NCBI RefSeq assembly: GCF_005938625.1 | Contig: NZ_VCNJ01000001.1 | Location: 243,678-307,677 of the forward strand | Direction: 5' to 3' | Origin: Pseudomonas fluorescens | GTDB lineage: Bacteria > Pseudomonadota > Gammaproteobacteria > Pseudomonadales > Pseudomonadaceae | Length of the DNA stretch: 64,000 nt | In this document: positions 30,895 to 38,316 of the stretch, piece after piece | Layout: the number at the start of each line of letters is the position of its first letter | How positions within the stretch are numbered: the stretch's first letter is position 1 | Position numbers and translations under genes: made by a program | Notes under the pieces: generated by a model | The model's input: only the letters and a program-made list of their open reading frames with translations | The model's database searches: none | Told to the model about the DNA's origin: nothing

Positions 30895-32277
30895 ATGTCC
30901 GCCGAATTCGATTCGACCCGCAGTACCCGCGATTACCAAGCTTCTGACGCTGCTCACCACATCCACGCATTCGTCGATCAGAAGGCCCTCAACGAGGAAG
31001 GCCCACGGGTGATGGTCAGCGGCGATCGGCTGGCGTTGTGGGACAACGACGGCAATCGTTATCTGGACGGTATGTCCGGCCTGTGGTGCACCAACCTCGG
31101 TTACGGGCGCAAGGATCTCGCCGCTGCCGCGACTGCGCAGCTGGAACAACTGCCCTACTACAACATGTTTTTCCACACCACTCACCCGGCGGTGATTGAG
31201 CTGTCCGAGCTGCTGTTCAGCCTGTTGCCGAAGCACTACAGCCACGCGATCTACACCAACTCCGGTTCCGAAGCCAACGAAGTGCTGATCCGCACCGTGC
31301 GCAAGTTCTGGCAAGTGATGGGCAAACCCGAGAAGAAAATCATGATCGGCCGCTGGAACGGCTACCACGGCTCGACCCTCGCCGCGACGGCGCTGGGCGG
31401 GATGAAGTTCATGCACGAAATGGGCGGCACCATTCCTGATGTAGCGCATATCGATGAACCGTACTGGTTCGCCCACGAAGGTAATCTCAGCCCGGAAGAA
31501 TTTGGCCTGCAAGCGGCGCGGCAACTGGAAGACAAGATTCTCGAACTGGGCGCCGACAAGGTCGCCGCGTTCGTCGCCGAACCGTTTCAGGGTGCGGGTG
31601 GCATGATCATTCCTCCGGCGACGTACTGGCCTGAGATCCAGCGCATCTGCCGTAAGTACGATGTGTTGCTGTGTGCTGACGAAGTGATTGGCGGTTTCGG
31701 CCGTACCGGCGAATGGTTCGCCCATCAGGCGTTCGGTTTTGAACCCGACACCCTGTCGATCGCCAAGGGCCTGACCTCCGGTTACATCCCGATGGGCGGT
31801 TTGATTCTGTCGCGGCGCATGGCCGAGGCGCTGGTGGAAAAAGGCGGCGTGTTTGCCCACGGCCTGACCTATTCCGGCCACCCGGTGGCCGCCGCTGTGG
31901 CGATTGCCAACCTCAAGGCCTTGCGCGATGAGGGCGTAGTCACTCAGGTGAAAACCGACACCGGCCCGTACCTGCAAAACTGCCTGCGTGAAGTGTTTGG
32001 CAATCACCCGTTGGTGGGTGAGATTCAGGGCGTTGGTTTGGTGGCGGCGTTGCAGTTTGCTGAGGACAAGGCTAGCCGCAAGCGCTTTGCCAATGAAAAC
32101 GATATCGCCTGGCGTTGCCGCACGATTGGCTTTGAGGAAGGGCTGATCATTCGTTCGACATTGGGGCGGATGATCATGGCGCCGGCGCTGGTGGCCACGC
32201 GTGCGGAGCTGGATGAGTTGATCGACAAGACGCGGATTGCGGTGGATCGGACGGCGCGGGAGTACGGGGTGCTGTGA
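30895..32277 (+). CDS. Class-III (omega) aminotransferase, polyamine/beta-alanine:pyruvate type, 460 aa
   Basis: This is a PLP-dependent fold-type I transaminase. Visible motifs are NSGSEANEVLIRTVRKFW (phosphate-binding region), WNGYHGSTLAATALGG, FVAEPFQGAGGMIIPP, CADEVIGGFGRTGEWF (the Asp that binds the pyridine nitrogen) and SIAKGLTSGYIPMGG with the Schiff-base Lys. Length and motifs match the putrescine/cadaverine:pyruvate aminotransferases (SpuC-like) and omega-transaminases of Pseudomonas. The precise amine cannot be decided. The start at 30895 has a GGAG site; in-frame starts further upstream overlap the operator region. The downstream amidase gene is separated by 370 bases with REP elements, so co-transcription is doubtful. 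Confidence 0.85.
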   Translation: MSAEFDSTRSTRDYQASDAAHHIHAFVDQKALNEEGPRVMVSGDRLALWDNDGNRYLDGMSGLWCTNLGYGRKDLAAAATAQLEQLPYYNMFFHTTHPAVIELSELLFSLLPKHYSHAIYTNSGSEANEVLIRTVRKFWQVMGKPEKKIMIGRWNGYHGSTLAATALGGMKFMHEMGGTIPDVAHIDEPYWFAHEGNLSPEEFGLQAARQLEDKILELGADKVAAFVAEPFQGAGGMIIPPATYWPEIQRICRKYDVLLCADEVIGGFGRTGEWFAHQAFGFEPDTLSIAKGLTSGYIPMGGLILSRRMAEALVEKGGVFAHGLTYSGHPVAAAVAIANLKALRDEGVVTQVKTDTGPYLQNCLREVFGNHPLVGEIQGVGLVAALQFAEDKASRKRFANENDIAWRCRTIGFEEGLIIRSTLGRMIMAPALVATRAELDELIDKTRIAVDRTAREYGVL

Positions 32278-32320
32278 TCGTCTGAGGACGTACCTGTCTT
32301 CTGGGGACGCAACAAATCCC

Positions 32321-32409
32321 TGTGGGAGCTGGCTTGCCAGCGATGGCGATAGTTCAGACACTTCATTATCGAATGGGCTGGCCCCATCGCTGGCAAGCCA
32401 GCTCCCACA
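32321..32409. repeat. REP-type inverted pair
   Basis: TGTGGGAGCTGGCTTGCCAG onwards at 32321 returns as the reverse complement ending at 32409, with about 37 bases between the arms. It lies just downstream of the aminotransferase gene. Confidence 0.85.
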
Positions 32410-32452
32410 TGGATCTACAGCGGACACGAATTCTGCATACCCCGCAGCCCCC

Positions 32453-32480
32453 TGTAGGAGTGAGCCTGCTCGCGATGGGG
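32453..32480 (+). repeat. Single REP-type unit
   Basis: TGTAGGAGTGAGCCTGCTCG followed by CGATGGGG is the same unit found in the paired elements at 34366-34590. Here it stands without a partner arm. It is in the gap between the aminotransferase and amidase genes; the rest of that gap shows no other clear feature. Confidence 0.75.
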
Positions 32481-32597
32481 CCTGTAGGGTAGAAAATCGG
32501 TGGTAGATCGTTCCCGCCGATTACTCCGCGCGCCGCTTGGTGTTAAATAGGCGCCAGTCTTAACCTTGTCGCGTAAAGCCGTGCAACGAGAACCGCT

Positions 32598-32654
32598 ATG
32601 AACACCTATTCCAAAAAAAATCCTGCCCAACCGCAAATGGCGGTAGCCGCATGA
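32598..32654 (+). CDS. Possible 18-codon leader ORF coupled to the amidase gene
   Basis: An ATG at 32598 opens an 18-residue frame (MNTYSKKNPAQPQMAVAA). Its TGA stop overlaps the ATG of the amidase gene (ATGA at 32651-32654). A weak AACGAGAA site precedes it, whereas the amidase ATG itself has no clear ribosome binding site. Translation of the short frame could therefore drive amidase translation by coupling. It includes a run of eight A residues. Coding status is unproven. Confidence 0.35.
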   Translation: MNTYSKKNPAQPQMAVAA

Positions 32655-34354
32655 TCGAAGTCACCGAAGTTTCCATTGCCCAACTGCGCGCTGCGCTCGA
32701 ATCTGGCCAGACCACCGCAGTCGAACTGGTGCAGGCGTATCTGGCGCGTATCGATGCCTACGACGGCGCCGACACCGCGACGGCGCTGAATGCCGTGGTC
32801 GTACGCAACCCTGAAGCGTTGAACGAGGCACGCGCGTCCGATGCCCGTCGCGCAAAAGGCGAAACCCTCGGCCCGCTTGACGGCATTCCTTACACCGCAA
32901 AAGACAGTTATCTGGTCAAAGGCCTGACCGCTGCGTCGGGTAGCCCGGCCTTCGCCGACCTGGTCGCCTATCGCGATGCCTTTACCATCGAACGCCTGCG
33001 CGCGGCCGGGGCGATTTGCCTGGGCAAAACCAACATGCCGCCGATGGCCAATGGCGGCATGCAGCGCGGCGTCTACGGTCGCGCCGAAAGCCCTTACAAC
33101 GCCGACTACTTGACCGCGCCGTTTGCCTCCGGTTCGTCGAACGGTGCCGGCACCGCCACGGCCGCGAGTTTCGCCGCGTTCGGTCTGGCCGAAGAAACCT
33201 GGTCGAGCGGGCGTGGCCCGGCGTCGAACAACGGCCTGTGCGCCTACACGCCGTCGCGCGGGGTGATCTCGGTGCGCGGCAACTGGCCGTTGACGCCGAC
33301 CATGGACGTCGTCGTGCCTTACGCGCGGACCATGGCTGACCTGCTCGAAGTCCTCGACATCGTCGTCGCCGAAGACCCGGACACCCGTGGCGACCTCTGG
33401 CGCCTGCAACCGTGGGTGCCGATCCCGAGCGTCAGCGAAGTGCGCCCCGCCGCTTACGCCGATCTGGCTGCCGACGCCAAAGCACTGGCCGGCAAGCGAT
33501 TCGCCGTGCCGCGCATGTTCATCAATGCCGACCCTGAAGCCGGCACCAGCGAAGCACCGGGCATCGGTGGCCCGACCGGCCAGCGCATCAACACCCGTGA
33601 GTCGGTGATCGATCTGTGGAAGCAGGCGCGCCAGGCCCTCGAAGCCGCCGGTGCCGAAGTCGTCGAAACCGATTTCCCGCTGGTCTCCAACTGCGAAGGC
33701 GATCGTCCCGGCGCGCCGACTGTGTTTACCCGTGGCCTGGTCTCGAAAGAGTTCCTTCACCATGAACTGTGGGATCTGACCGCATGGGCGTTTGACGATT
33801 TCCTGCAAGCCAACGGCGACCCGAAACTCAATCGTCTGGTCGACGTCGACGGCGCGAAGATCTTCCCGCATGAACCGGGCACGCTGCCCAACCGTGAGGG
33901 CGATCTGGTTGCCGGTATGGACGAATACGTGCGCATGGCTGAACGCGGCATCACCCCGTGGAATGAAATCAGCACCGTACCCGATGGCTTGCGTGGTCTG
34001 GAACAGACTCGGCGCCTCGACCTCGAAGACTGGATGGATAAGCTGGGCCTCGACGCCGTGCTGTTCCCGACGGTCGCCGATGTCGGCCCGGCGGACGCGG
34101 ACGTCAACCCGGCATCCGCCGACATCGCCTGGAGCAACGGCATATGGGTGGCCAACGGCAACCTCGCGATCCGCCACCTCGGCGTGCCGACCGTCACCGT
34201 GCCGATGGGCGTGATGGCCGACATCGGCATGCCGGTCGGCCTGACCTTCGTCGGCCGCGCCTACGACGACTCGAACCTGCTGCGCCTGGCCGCCGCGTTT
34301 GAATCGACTGGCAGCAAACGCCAGATCCCGCCACGTACGCCGCCGCTGTCGTAA
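32651..34354 (+). CDS. Amidase-signature family hydrolase, atypical nucleophile motif, 567 aa
   Basis: The fold is recognisable: TVELVQAYLARIDAYD-like N-terminal helices, the catalytic Lys in DGIPYTAKDSYLVKG (about residue 84), and the Ser-rich loop around residues 157-200 (FASGSSNGAGTATAASFAA, then EETWSSGRGPASNNG). Aligned by eye with the usual GGSSGGS...DTGGSIR pattern, the Lys and both Ser positions are kept. The two Gly before the nucleophile are replaced by Trp-Ser. It should hydrolyse an amide; the substrate is unknown. It is longer than GatA and stands apart from gatBC, so it is not the tRNA amidotransferase. OprD and aminotransferase neighbours would fit catabolism of nitrogen compounds. 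Confidence 0.82.
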   Translation: MIEVTEVSIAQLRAALESGQTTAVELVQAYLARIDAYDGADTATALNAVVVRNPEALNEARASDARRAKGETLGPLDGIPYTAKDSYLVKGLTAASGSPAFADLVAYRDAFTIERLRAAGAICLGKTNMPPMANGGMQRGVYGRAESPYNADYLTAPFASGSSNGAGTATAASFAAFGLAEETWSSGRGPASNNGLCAYTPSRGVISVRGNWPLTPTMDVVVPYARTMADLLEVLDIVVAEDPDTRGDLWRLQPWVPIPSVSEVRPAAYADLAADAKALAGKRFAVPRMFINADPEAGTSEAPGIGGPTGQRINTRESVIDLWKQARQALEAAGAEVVETDFPLVSNCEGDRPGAPTVFTRGLVSKEFLHHELWDLTAWAFDDFLQANGDPKLNRLVDVDGAKIFPHEPGTLPNREGDLVAGMDEYVRMAERGITPWNEISTVPDGLRGLEQTRRLDLEDWMDKLGLDAVLFPTVADVGPADADVNPASADIAWSNGIWVANGNLAIRHLGVPTVTVPMGVMADIGMPVGLTFVGRAYDDSNLLRLAAAFESTGSKRQIPPRTPPLS

Positions 34355-34365
34355 CGCTTTTAAAA

Positions 34366-34721
34366 CTGTAGGAGTGAGCCTGCTCGCGATGGCGGTGTGT
34401 CAGCCTGAATAACTTGACTGACACGCCGCCATCGCTGGCAAGCCAGCTCCCACAGGTTTCAGCTCCAGTCACAAAATCCTCATTCAACCCAAATCCCTGT
34501 AGGAGTGAGCCTGCTCGCGATAGCAGTGTGTCAGGCTCGATAAATTTGACTGATACACCGCTATCGCGAGCAGGCTCACTCCTACAAGGGATTGTGTGTA
34601 GCCATTAATCTTGAGCCCCCTGAATCCCTGTGGGAGCGAGCCTGCTCGCGAAAGCGGTGGGTCTGCCGACAGAAATATCGCCTGATGCACCGCCTTCGCG
34701 AGCAGGCTCGCTCCCACAGGG
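34366..34721. repeat. Array of three REP-type inverted pairs
   Basis: Three hairpin-forming pairs lie at about 34366-34456, 34495-34590 and 34626-34721. Each has a left arm of the form CTGTAGGAGTGAGCCTGCTC or GTGGGAGCGAGCCTGCTCGC, a loop of about 40 bases and an inverted right arm. The first pair has arms of two different REP subtypes; the other two are nearly symmetrical. The array fills the 463-base gap between the amidase and OprD genes; no gene is visible in it. Confidence 0.88.
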
Positions 34722-34817
34722 TTTGTGTAACCCCGTAAATTCAGCACATCCACTCAATCCCCTGTCCTGCAGTTACTCGATCATCCCGGGCATCTTAATT
34801 GCCGCTGGCCACCGACC

Positions 34818-36113
34818 ATGATCGACCGCAACCCCTCGCGCCTCACCCTGCTCGCGCTGCTCTGCGGTCTGAACACAACCGCCCACGCCAGCGGTTTTTT
34901 CGACGATGCCAAAAGCGAAATCCTCAGCCGCAACTTCTTTCTGAGCAACGACTATCGCTCGCCATCGCCCACCGGCAAAAACTATAAACAGGAATGGGCT
35001 CAAGGCTTTATCGGCACTTTCTCATCTGGATTCACATCCGGCACAGTCGGTTTCGGCATCGATGCCCACGCTTTCGCCGGACTGAAACTGGACGGCGGCA
35101 AGGGCCATTCCGGGACCGGTCTGCTGCCGGTCGACAGCGACGGTCGCAGCGAAAACGACTACTCCAGCGCCGGCGGCGCGTTCAAATTGAAAGCCTCGCG
35201 CACCACCCTCGCCTTCGGTGAAATGACCGTCGAAACCCCGGTGTTCGACACTTCCGACAAACGTTTGCAACCGGAGTACGCCACCGGCTTTCTGCTCAAC
35301 AGCGCCGAGTTCGATCACCTCAATCTGGTGGCGGGGCATTTCACCGCGTTCAAGAATCAGGACAGCTCATCGGGCAAAGGTGATTTCTACGGCTATGGCG
35401 CCAATACCGAGGCCGGCGGGATCAGTTTTCTCGGCGCCGACCTGTTCGCTGATACCCCGATTGGCGGCGCGTTGTACGCATCTGAACTCAGCGACACGTG
35501 GCACCAGTACTACGGCAATCTGCATTTCAAGCAGTCCGGTGTGATGCTCGACGCCAACCTCTACCACACCCGCGACACCGGCCGCGCACTGGCCGGCGCC
35601 ATCGATAACACCGCGTTCAGCCTGTCCGGCAAATATACCTTCGGCCCCCATGCGGTGCTGCTCGGCTGGCAACGGATCAATGGCGACACGCCATTCGACT
35701 TTGTCGGTGGCGACTCGATCTACCTCGCCAACTCGATCAAATACGCCGACTTCAACGGTGCCAACGAACGCTCCTGGCAGGCGCGCTACGACCTCGACCT
35801 CGGCGCCTTCGGCATTCCCGGCCTGAGCTTCATGACCCGCTACGTCTCCGGCAGCCACATCGACGGCACCCACGCCCCCAAGGGCGGCGCCTACAACCCG
35901 TTCGATCCTGACAGCGGAAACTATCAGCCGCAGCAAGGCGATGGCGGTAAGCACTGGGAGCGCGATATGGATTTGAAATACATCGTGCAATCGGGCGCGG
36001 CAAAAGATCTGTCGGTGCAGGTCTCGCATGTTTCACATCGAGCCAATGAGGCACAGGCCGGTGATGATATTGACCGGATCTATGTCGTTATCCAGTACCC
36101 GCTGGGTTTCTGA
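34818..36113 (+). CDS. OprD-family outer membrane porin, 431 aa
   Basis: A signal peptide (cleavage after AHA) is followed by SGFFDDAKSEILSRNFFLSN. This is the standard mature N-terminus of OprD-family porins. Further landmarks are EWAQGFIGTFSSGFTSGTVG, the KLKASRTTLAFGEM strand and a terminal strand ending in IQYPLGF. These porins are substrate-selective 18-stranded barrels that take up amino acids, peptides or organic acids. Which substrate applies here is not clear from sequence. The gene has no good ribosome binding site at 34818 but the signal peptide supports this start. It is isolated by repeats on both sides. Confidence 0.88.
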   Translation: MIDRNPSRLTLLALLCGLNTTAHASGFFDDAKSEILSRNFFLSNDYRSPSPTGKNYKQEWAQGFIGTFSSGFTSGTVGFGIDAHAFAGLKLDGGKGHSGTGLLPVDSDGRSENDYSSAGGAFKLKASRTTLAFGEMTVETPVFDTSDKRLQPEYATGFLLNSAEFDHLNLVAGHFTAFKNQDSSSGKGDFYGYGANTEAGGISFLGADLFADTPIGGALYASELSDTWHQYYGNLHFKQSGVMLDANLYHTRDTGRALAGAIDNTAFSLSGKYTFGPHAVLLGWQRINGDTPFDFVGGDSIYLANSIKYADFNGANERSWQARYDLDLGAFGIPGLSFMTRYVSGSHIDGTHAPKGGAYNPFDPDSGNYQPQQGDGGKHWERDMDLKYIVQSGAAKDLSVQVSHVSHRANEAQAGDDIDRIYVVIQYPLGF

Positions 36114-36127
36114 AAGAACGCGGTTAC

Positions 36128-36162
36128 TGTAGGAGTGAGCCTACTCGCGATGGCGGAGTGTC
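36128..36162 (+). repeat. Single REP-type unit
   Basis: TGTAGGAGTGAGCCTACTCG followed by CGATGGCGGAGTGTC matches the left arm of the pairs at 34366 and 34495 with one change. A degenerate partner (GATCGCCATC) is visible at about 36186-36195. It lies directly after the OprD gene. Confidence 0.7.
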
Positions 36163-36348
36163 AGTCACTTTGATTTAAACGGATAGATCGCCATCACTCT
36201 TAAACGGGGCACGCCGTGCACTCATGATCGCTAGCCAAATGCCATCACCTCCCTTATTCTGCGCACCCGCCAAAAACGCCAAGCCAGGAAGGCATTGATT
36301 GATCTTCCCGATTGCCGTCAATCAACACACGCAGATTCAGGGATGTAC

Positions 36349-37002
36349 ATGTTCCAGTTATTCAAACTCGGTGCCGCATCTGTGCTTTTCGCAACGCTCA
36401 GCGGCTGCATTACCGAAAGCGCCTCGTGGGTTAGCGAGCCGTTGCAGCCCAAAGCCAACGAGCCGGTCAGTTACCTGGTCGGCTCGATCGGGCCGCAGTC
36501 AGTCAAATTCCCCGCCGCTGACAACCAGCGCATTTTTTTCCGCAAGCGCGGTTCTGAATATGGCGCCGCCGGTATCTGGAAACTGGCCGGTGCCTACTCA
36601 ACGCCTCAGGACATTCAGGACGGCGTCGGCGCGGCGAGTGTATTCGTGCTGCCACTGAAGCCGGGTGACTATGAGTTTTATGACTTCCAGTTCTTTTCCG
36701 CACGCTACCAGCCTGGGCTCGGCACTGTTTTCACCTCGGCCGAAGCGCGAGAGAAATTCAACCTGCCGATGCGCCTTGAACCCGGCAAGGCCTATTACAT
36801 CGGCGAGTTTCGCTCGTTCTGCCTGACCGCCGGTTTCTGCGCGTTCCGCTGGAGCGACCAGAACGCTCGCGACGCTGGGGTCGCTCAGCGCATGACACCA
36901 GGGCTGCCAACGCTGCAACCGCTGAAACTCGATCTGAAACGCGCCGAACCCTACATCTTTACCGGCCCCACTCCGGGTGTGGTCGTGGACGTCAAACCAT
37001 GA
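36349..37002 (+). CDS. Lipoprotein of unknown function, 217 aa (first of three)
   Basis: A lipoprotein signal (LFKLGAASVLFATLSGC, Cys about 20) is clear. I do not recognise the family by name. The mature part has a beta-rich look, with VFVLPLKPGDYEFYDFQFFS and RLEPGKAYYIGEFRSFCLTA. These resemble envelope proteins with a fold for displaying or carrying small ligands, but no function follows. The start at 36349 was preferred to the ATG six bases earlier because AGGG then lies at a proper distance. Its end overlaps the next gene by four bases (ATGA), the start of a three-gene lipoprotein operon. Confidence 0.75.
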   Translation: MFQLFKLGAASVLFATLSGCITESASWVSEPLQPKANEPVSYLVGSIGPQSVKFPAADNQRIFFRKRGSEYGAAGIWKLAGAYSTPQDIQDGVGAASVFVLPLKPGDYEFYDFQFFSARYQPGLGTVFTSAEAREKFNLPMRLEPGKAYYIGEFRSFCLTAGFCAFRWSDQNARDAGVAQRMTPGLPTLQPLKLDLKRAEPYIFTGPTPGVVVDVKP

Positions 37003-37520
37003 AAAAAATCATCGCCCTCACCACCGCCGCCCTGTTGACCGGCTGCACAGCCACCAACACCTTGCCAGAGCGCACCCTCGCCGACGGTCAGGATTATCTG
37101 GCGCCGATCCACGTCATGGTCGATGACCCGATGAACTCGTCGATCCTGCGCAACTATCTGCGCCAGACCGGCGTGTTCCGCGAAATCCAGACCGGCACCG
37201 CCAAAGATGACGAGTACAGCGTCCAGGTCAAACTGAACATGCAACGTGAGTTCCCGCCGTTTCCAGTGGTGCTGCTCAGTTGCGCGACGCTGTTCATGCT
37301 GCCGTTATCCAAGGAATACAACACCGAAGCCGAGTTCTCCGTGTATCAGGGCGACAAGCGTCTGAAGCAATACAGCTATCGCAACACCACGCAGAAATAC
37401 ACCTGGCTGCTGGATCAGGGTGGCGAACTGGAAGGCCAGAATCTGAGCCGCATCGCCCGCGCGTTTGCTCAGGACGTCCAGCATGATCGTCTGATCCCCG
37501 CCGCCGGGGCTGCGCAATGA
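36999..37520 (+). CDS. Lipoprotein of unknown function, 173 aa (second of three)
   Basis: The signal peptide ends in the lipobox LTGC (Cys about 16). The mature protein contains DDPMNSSILRNYLRQTGVFR, which resembles the ligand-proximal helix of small envelope lipoproteins of the conjugal or LptE-like type. It also has a hydrophobic stretch PFPVVLLSCATLFMLPLS at about 88-105. The start overlaps the preceding stop by four bases and the end overlaps the following start by four bases, which indicates tight translational coupling. It shares its layout with the third gene (short signal, one middle hydrophobic stretch, similar length), so the two may be paralogues. Function unknown. Confidence 0.72.
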   Translation: MKKIIALTTAALLTGCTATNTLPERTLADGQDYLAPIHVMVDDPMNSSILRNYLRQTGVFREIQTGTAKDDEYSVQVKLNMQREFPPFPVVLLSCATLFMLPLSKEYNTEAEFSVYQGDKRLKQYSYRNTTQKYTWLLDQGGELEGQNLSRIARAFAQDVQHDRLIPAAGAAQ

Positions 37521-38038
37521 ACCTCAACGTCATCAAGCCTGCCGCCCTGCTCTTCGCTCTGCTGACGCTGGGCGGTTGCGCCAATACCCTGCAACCGCTC
37601 GACTATAAGGCCAGCACCGCGTACGTACCTGTCACACTCGGGCTCGGACAGGCCTACAGCCGAATCGATGAACAGCATCAGCGCGAAACCATCAGTGCCC
37701 TGAAAAACACCGGCGCCTTTTCCATGCTCGACGGTGGCTTCAGCCGCAACGGCTACAGCCTGCTGATCACTGAACCGCACGACGGCAAAGTCAACTGGCT
37801 GGCGCTGATGAACGTCTTCACCCTGTTCACCTTCCCAATGCCTTACCACTACCAGGACAACCTGCGCGGCTCGGTCTTCAAGGACGGCGAACTGCTCAAG
37901 ACCTATAACTACTCGCGCGAAGGCTGGAGTGTCATCAGCTGGTACGTGCCGATTCCAGCGTTTGAAAACAAGCGGCAGATGCTCGATCAATTGCTGGTGG
38001 AAATGGACAAGGACAAGGTGATTCCGTATCAGCCGTGA
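37517..38038 (+). CDS. Lipoprotein of unknown function, 173 aa (third of three)
   Basis: A lipoprotein signal ending in LGGC (Cys about 21) is followed by a mature domain with an N-terminal helix containing ETISALKNTGAFSML. A hydrophobic middle stretch (LALMNVFTLFTFPMPYHYQD) and an SREGWSVISWYVPIPAFENK segment follow. It has the same length as the second lipoprotein. Its TGAF and KVI/RLI endings (DKDKVIPYQP against QHDRLIPAAG) line up with the second protein, which supports common ancestry. The gene overlaps its predecessor by four bases. The three products are probably outer-membrane-anchored partners; their role is not known. Confidence 0.72.
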   Translation: MNLNVIKPAALLFALLTLGGCANTLQPLDYKASTAYVPVTLGLGQAYSRIDEQHQRETISALKNTGAFSMLDGGFSRNGYSLLITEPHDGKVNWLALMNVFTLFTFPMPYHYQDNLRGSVFKDGELLKTYNYSREGWSVISWYVPIPAFENKRQMLDQLLVEMDKDKVIPYQP

Positions 38039-38106
38039 TGGTGTGTTGTGCGTGGCTGTGCGGATGTGTTGAGCCGGCAGATTCGTTTGCAAGTCTGATA
38101 TCGGCA

Positions 38107-38179
38107 AGATCAAAAGATCGCAGCCTTCGGCAGCTCCTACTGAGATCGGTGCAGGAGCTGCCGAAGGCTGCGATCTTTT
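38107..38179. repeat. REP-type inverted pair (AAGATCGCAGCC type)
   Basis: AAGATCGCAGCCTTCGGCAG to CTCCTAC on the left and AGGAGCTGCCGAAGGCTGCG to ATCTTTT on the right form a near-perfect hairpin with a short loop. It is preceded by an extra AAGATCAA. It lies after the lipoprotein operon and could stabilise its mRNA end. Confidence 0.85.
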
Positions 38180-38220
38180 GCTTTTCAAGGGAGGTCGAGT
38201 CATACCTCTGAAACACCTTC

Positions 38221-38241
38221 AAATAACAATATTTCTCGTTT
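38221..38241. promoter_or_regulatory. Weak Fur-box-like sequence
   Basis: AAATAACAATATTTCTCGTTT lies 76-96 bases upstream of the siderophore receptor start. It keeps the ATAA...AT.TT.TC pattern of a Fur box but matches the 19-base consensus at only about ten positions by eye. Iron control of the receptor is expected from its family; this exact site is uncertain. Confidence 0.3.
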
Positions 38242-38316
38242 GATACTAAATCCCCGCCCTACCCCTCGTCTTTGAACAAACGGATTTTTTCCCTCGAAGA
38301 CAAGGAGTCGGCTGCG

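Noticed and set aside
30874..32427. A 517-codon minus-strand frame opposite the class-III aminotransferase
   Set aside because: All aminotransferase motifs are on the plus strand; the opposite frame runs through the REP element and has no domain.
32606..34177. A 523-codon minus-strand frame opposite the amidase
   Set aside because: The amidase motifs are on the plus strand, and the opposite product is compositionally biased without recognisable features.
34366..34721. A CRISPR array, suggested by regularly spaced similar repeats
   Set aside because: The repeats are inverted hairpin pairs of unequal spacing with related loops, not direct repeats with unique spacers; they are REP-type elements.
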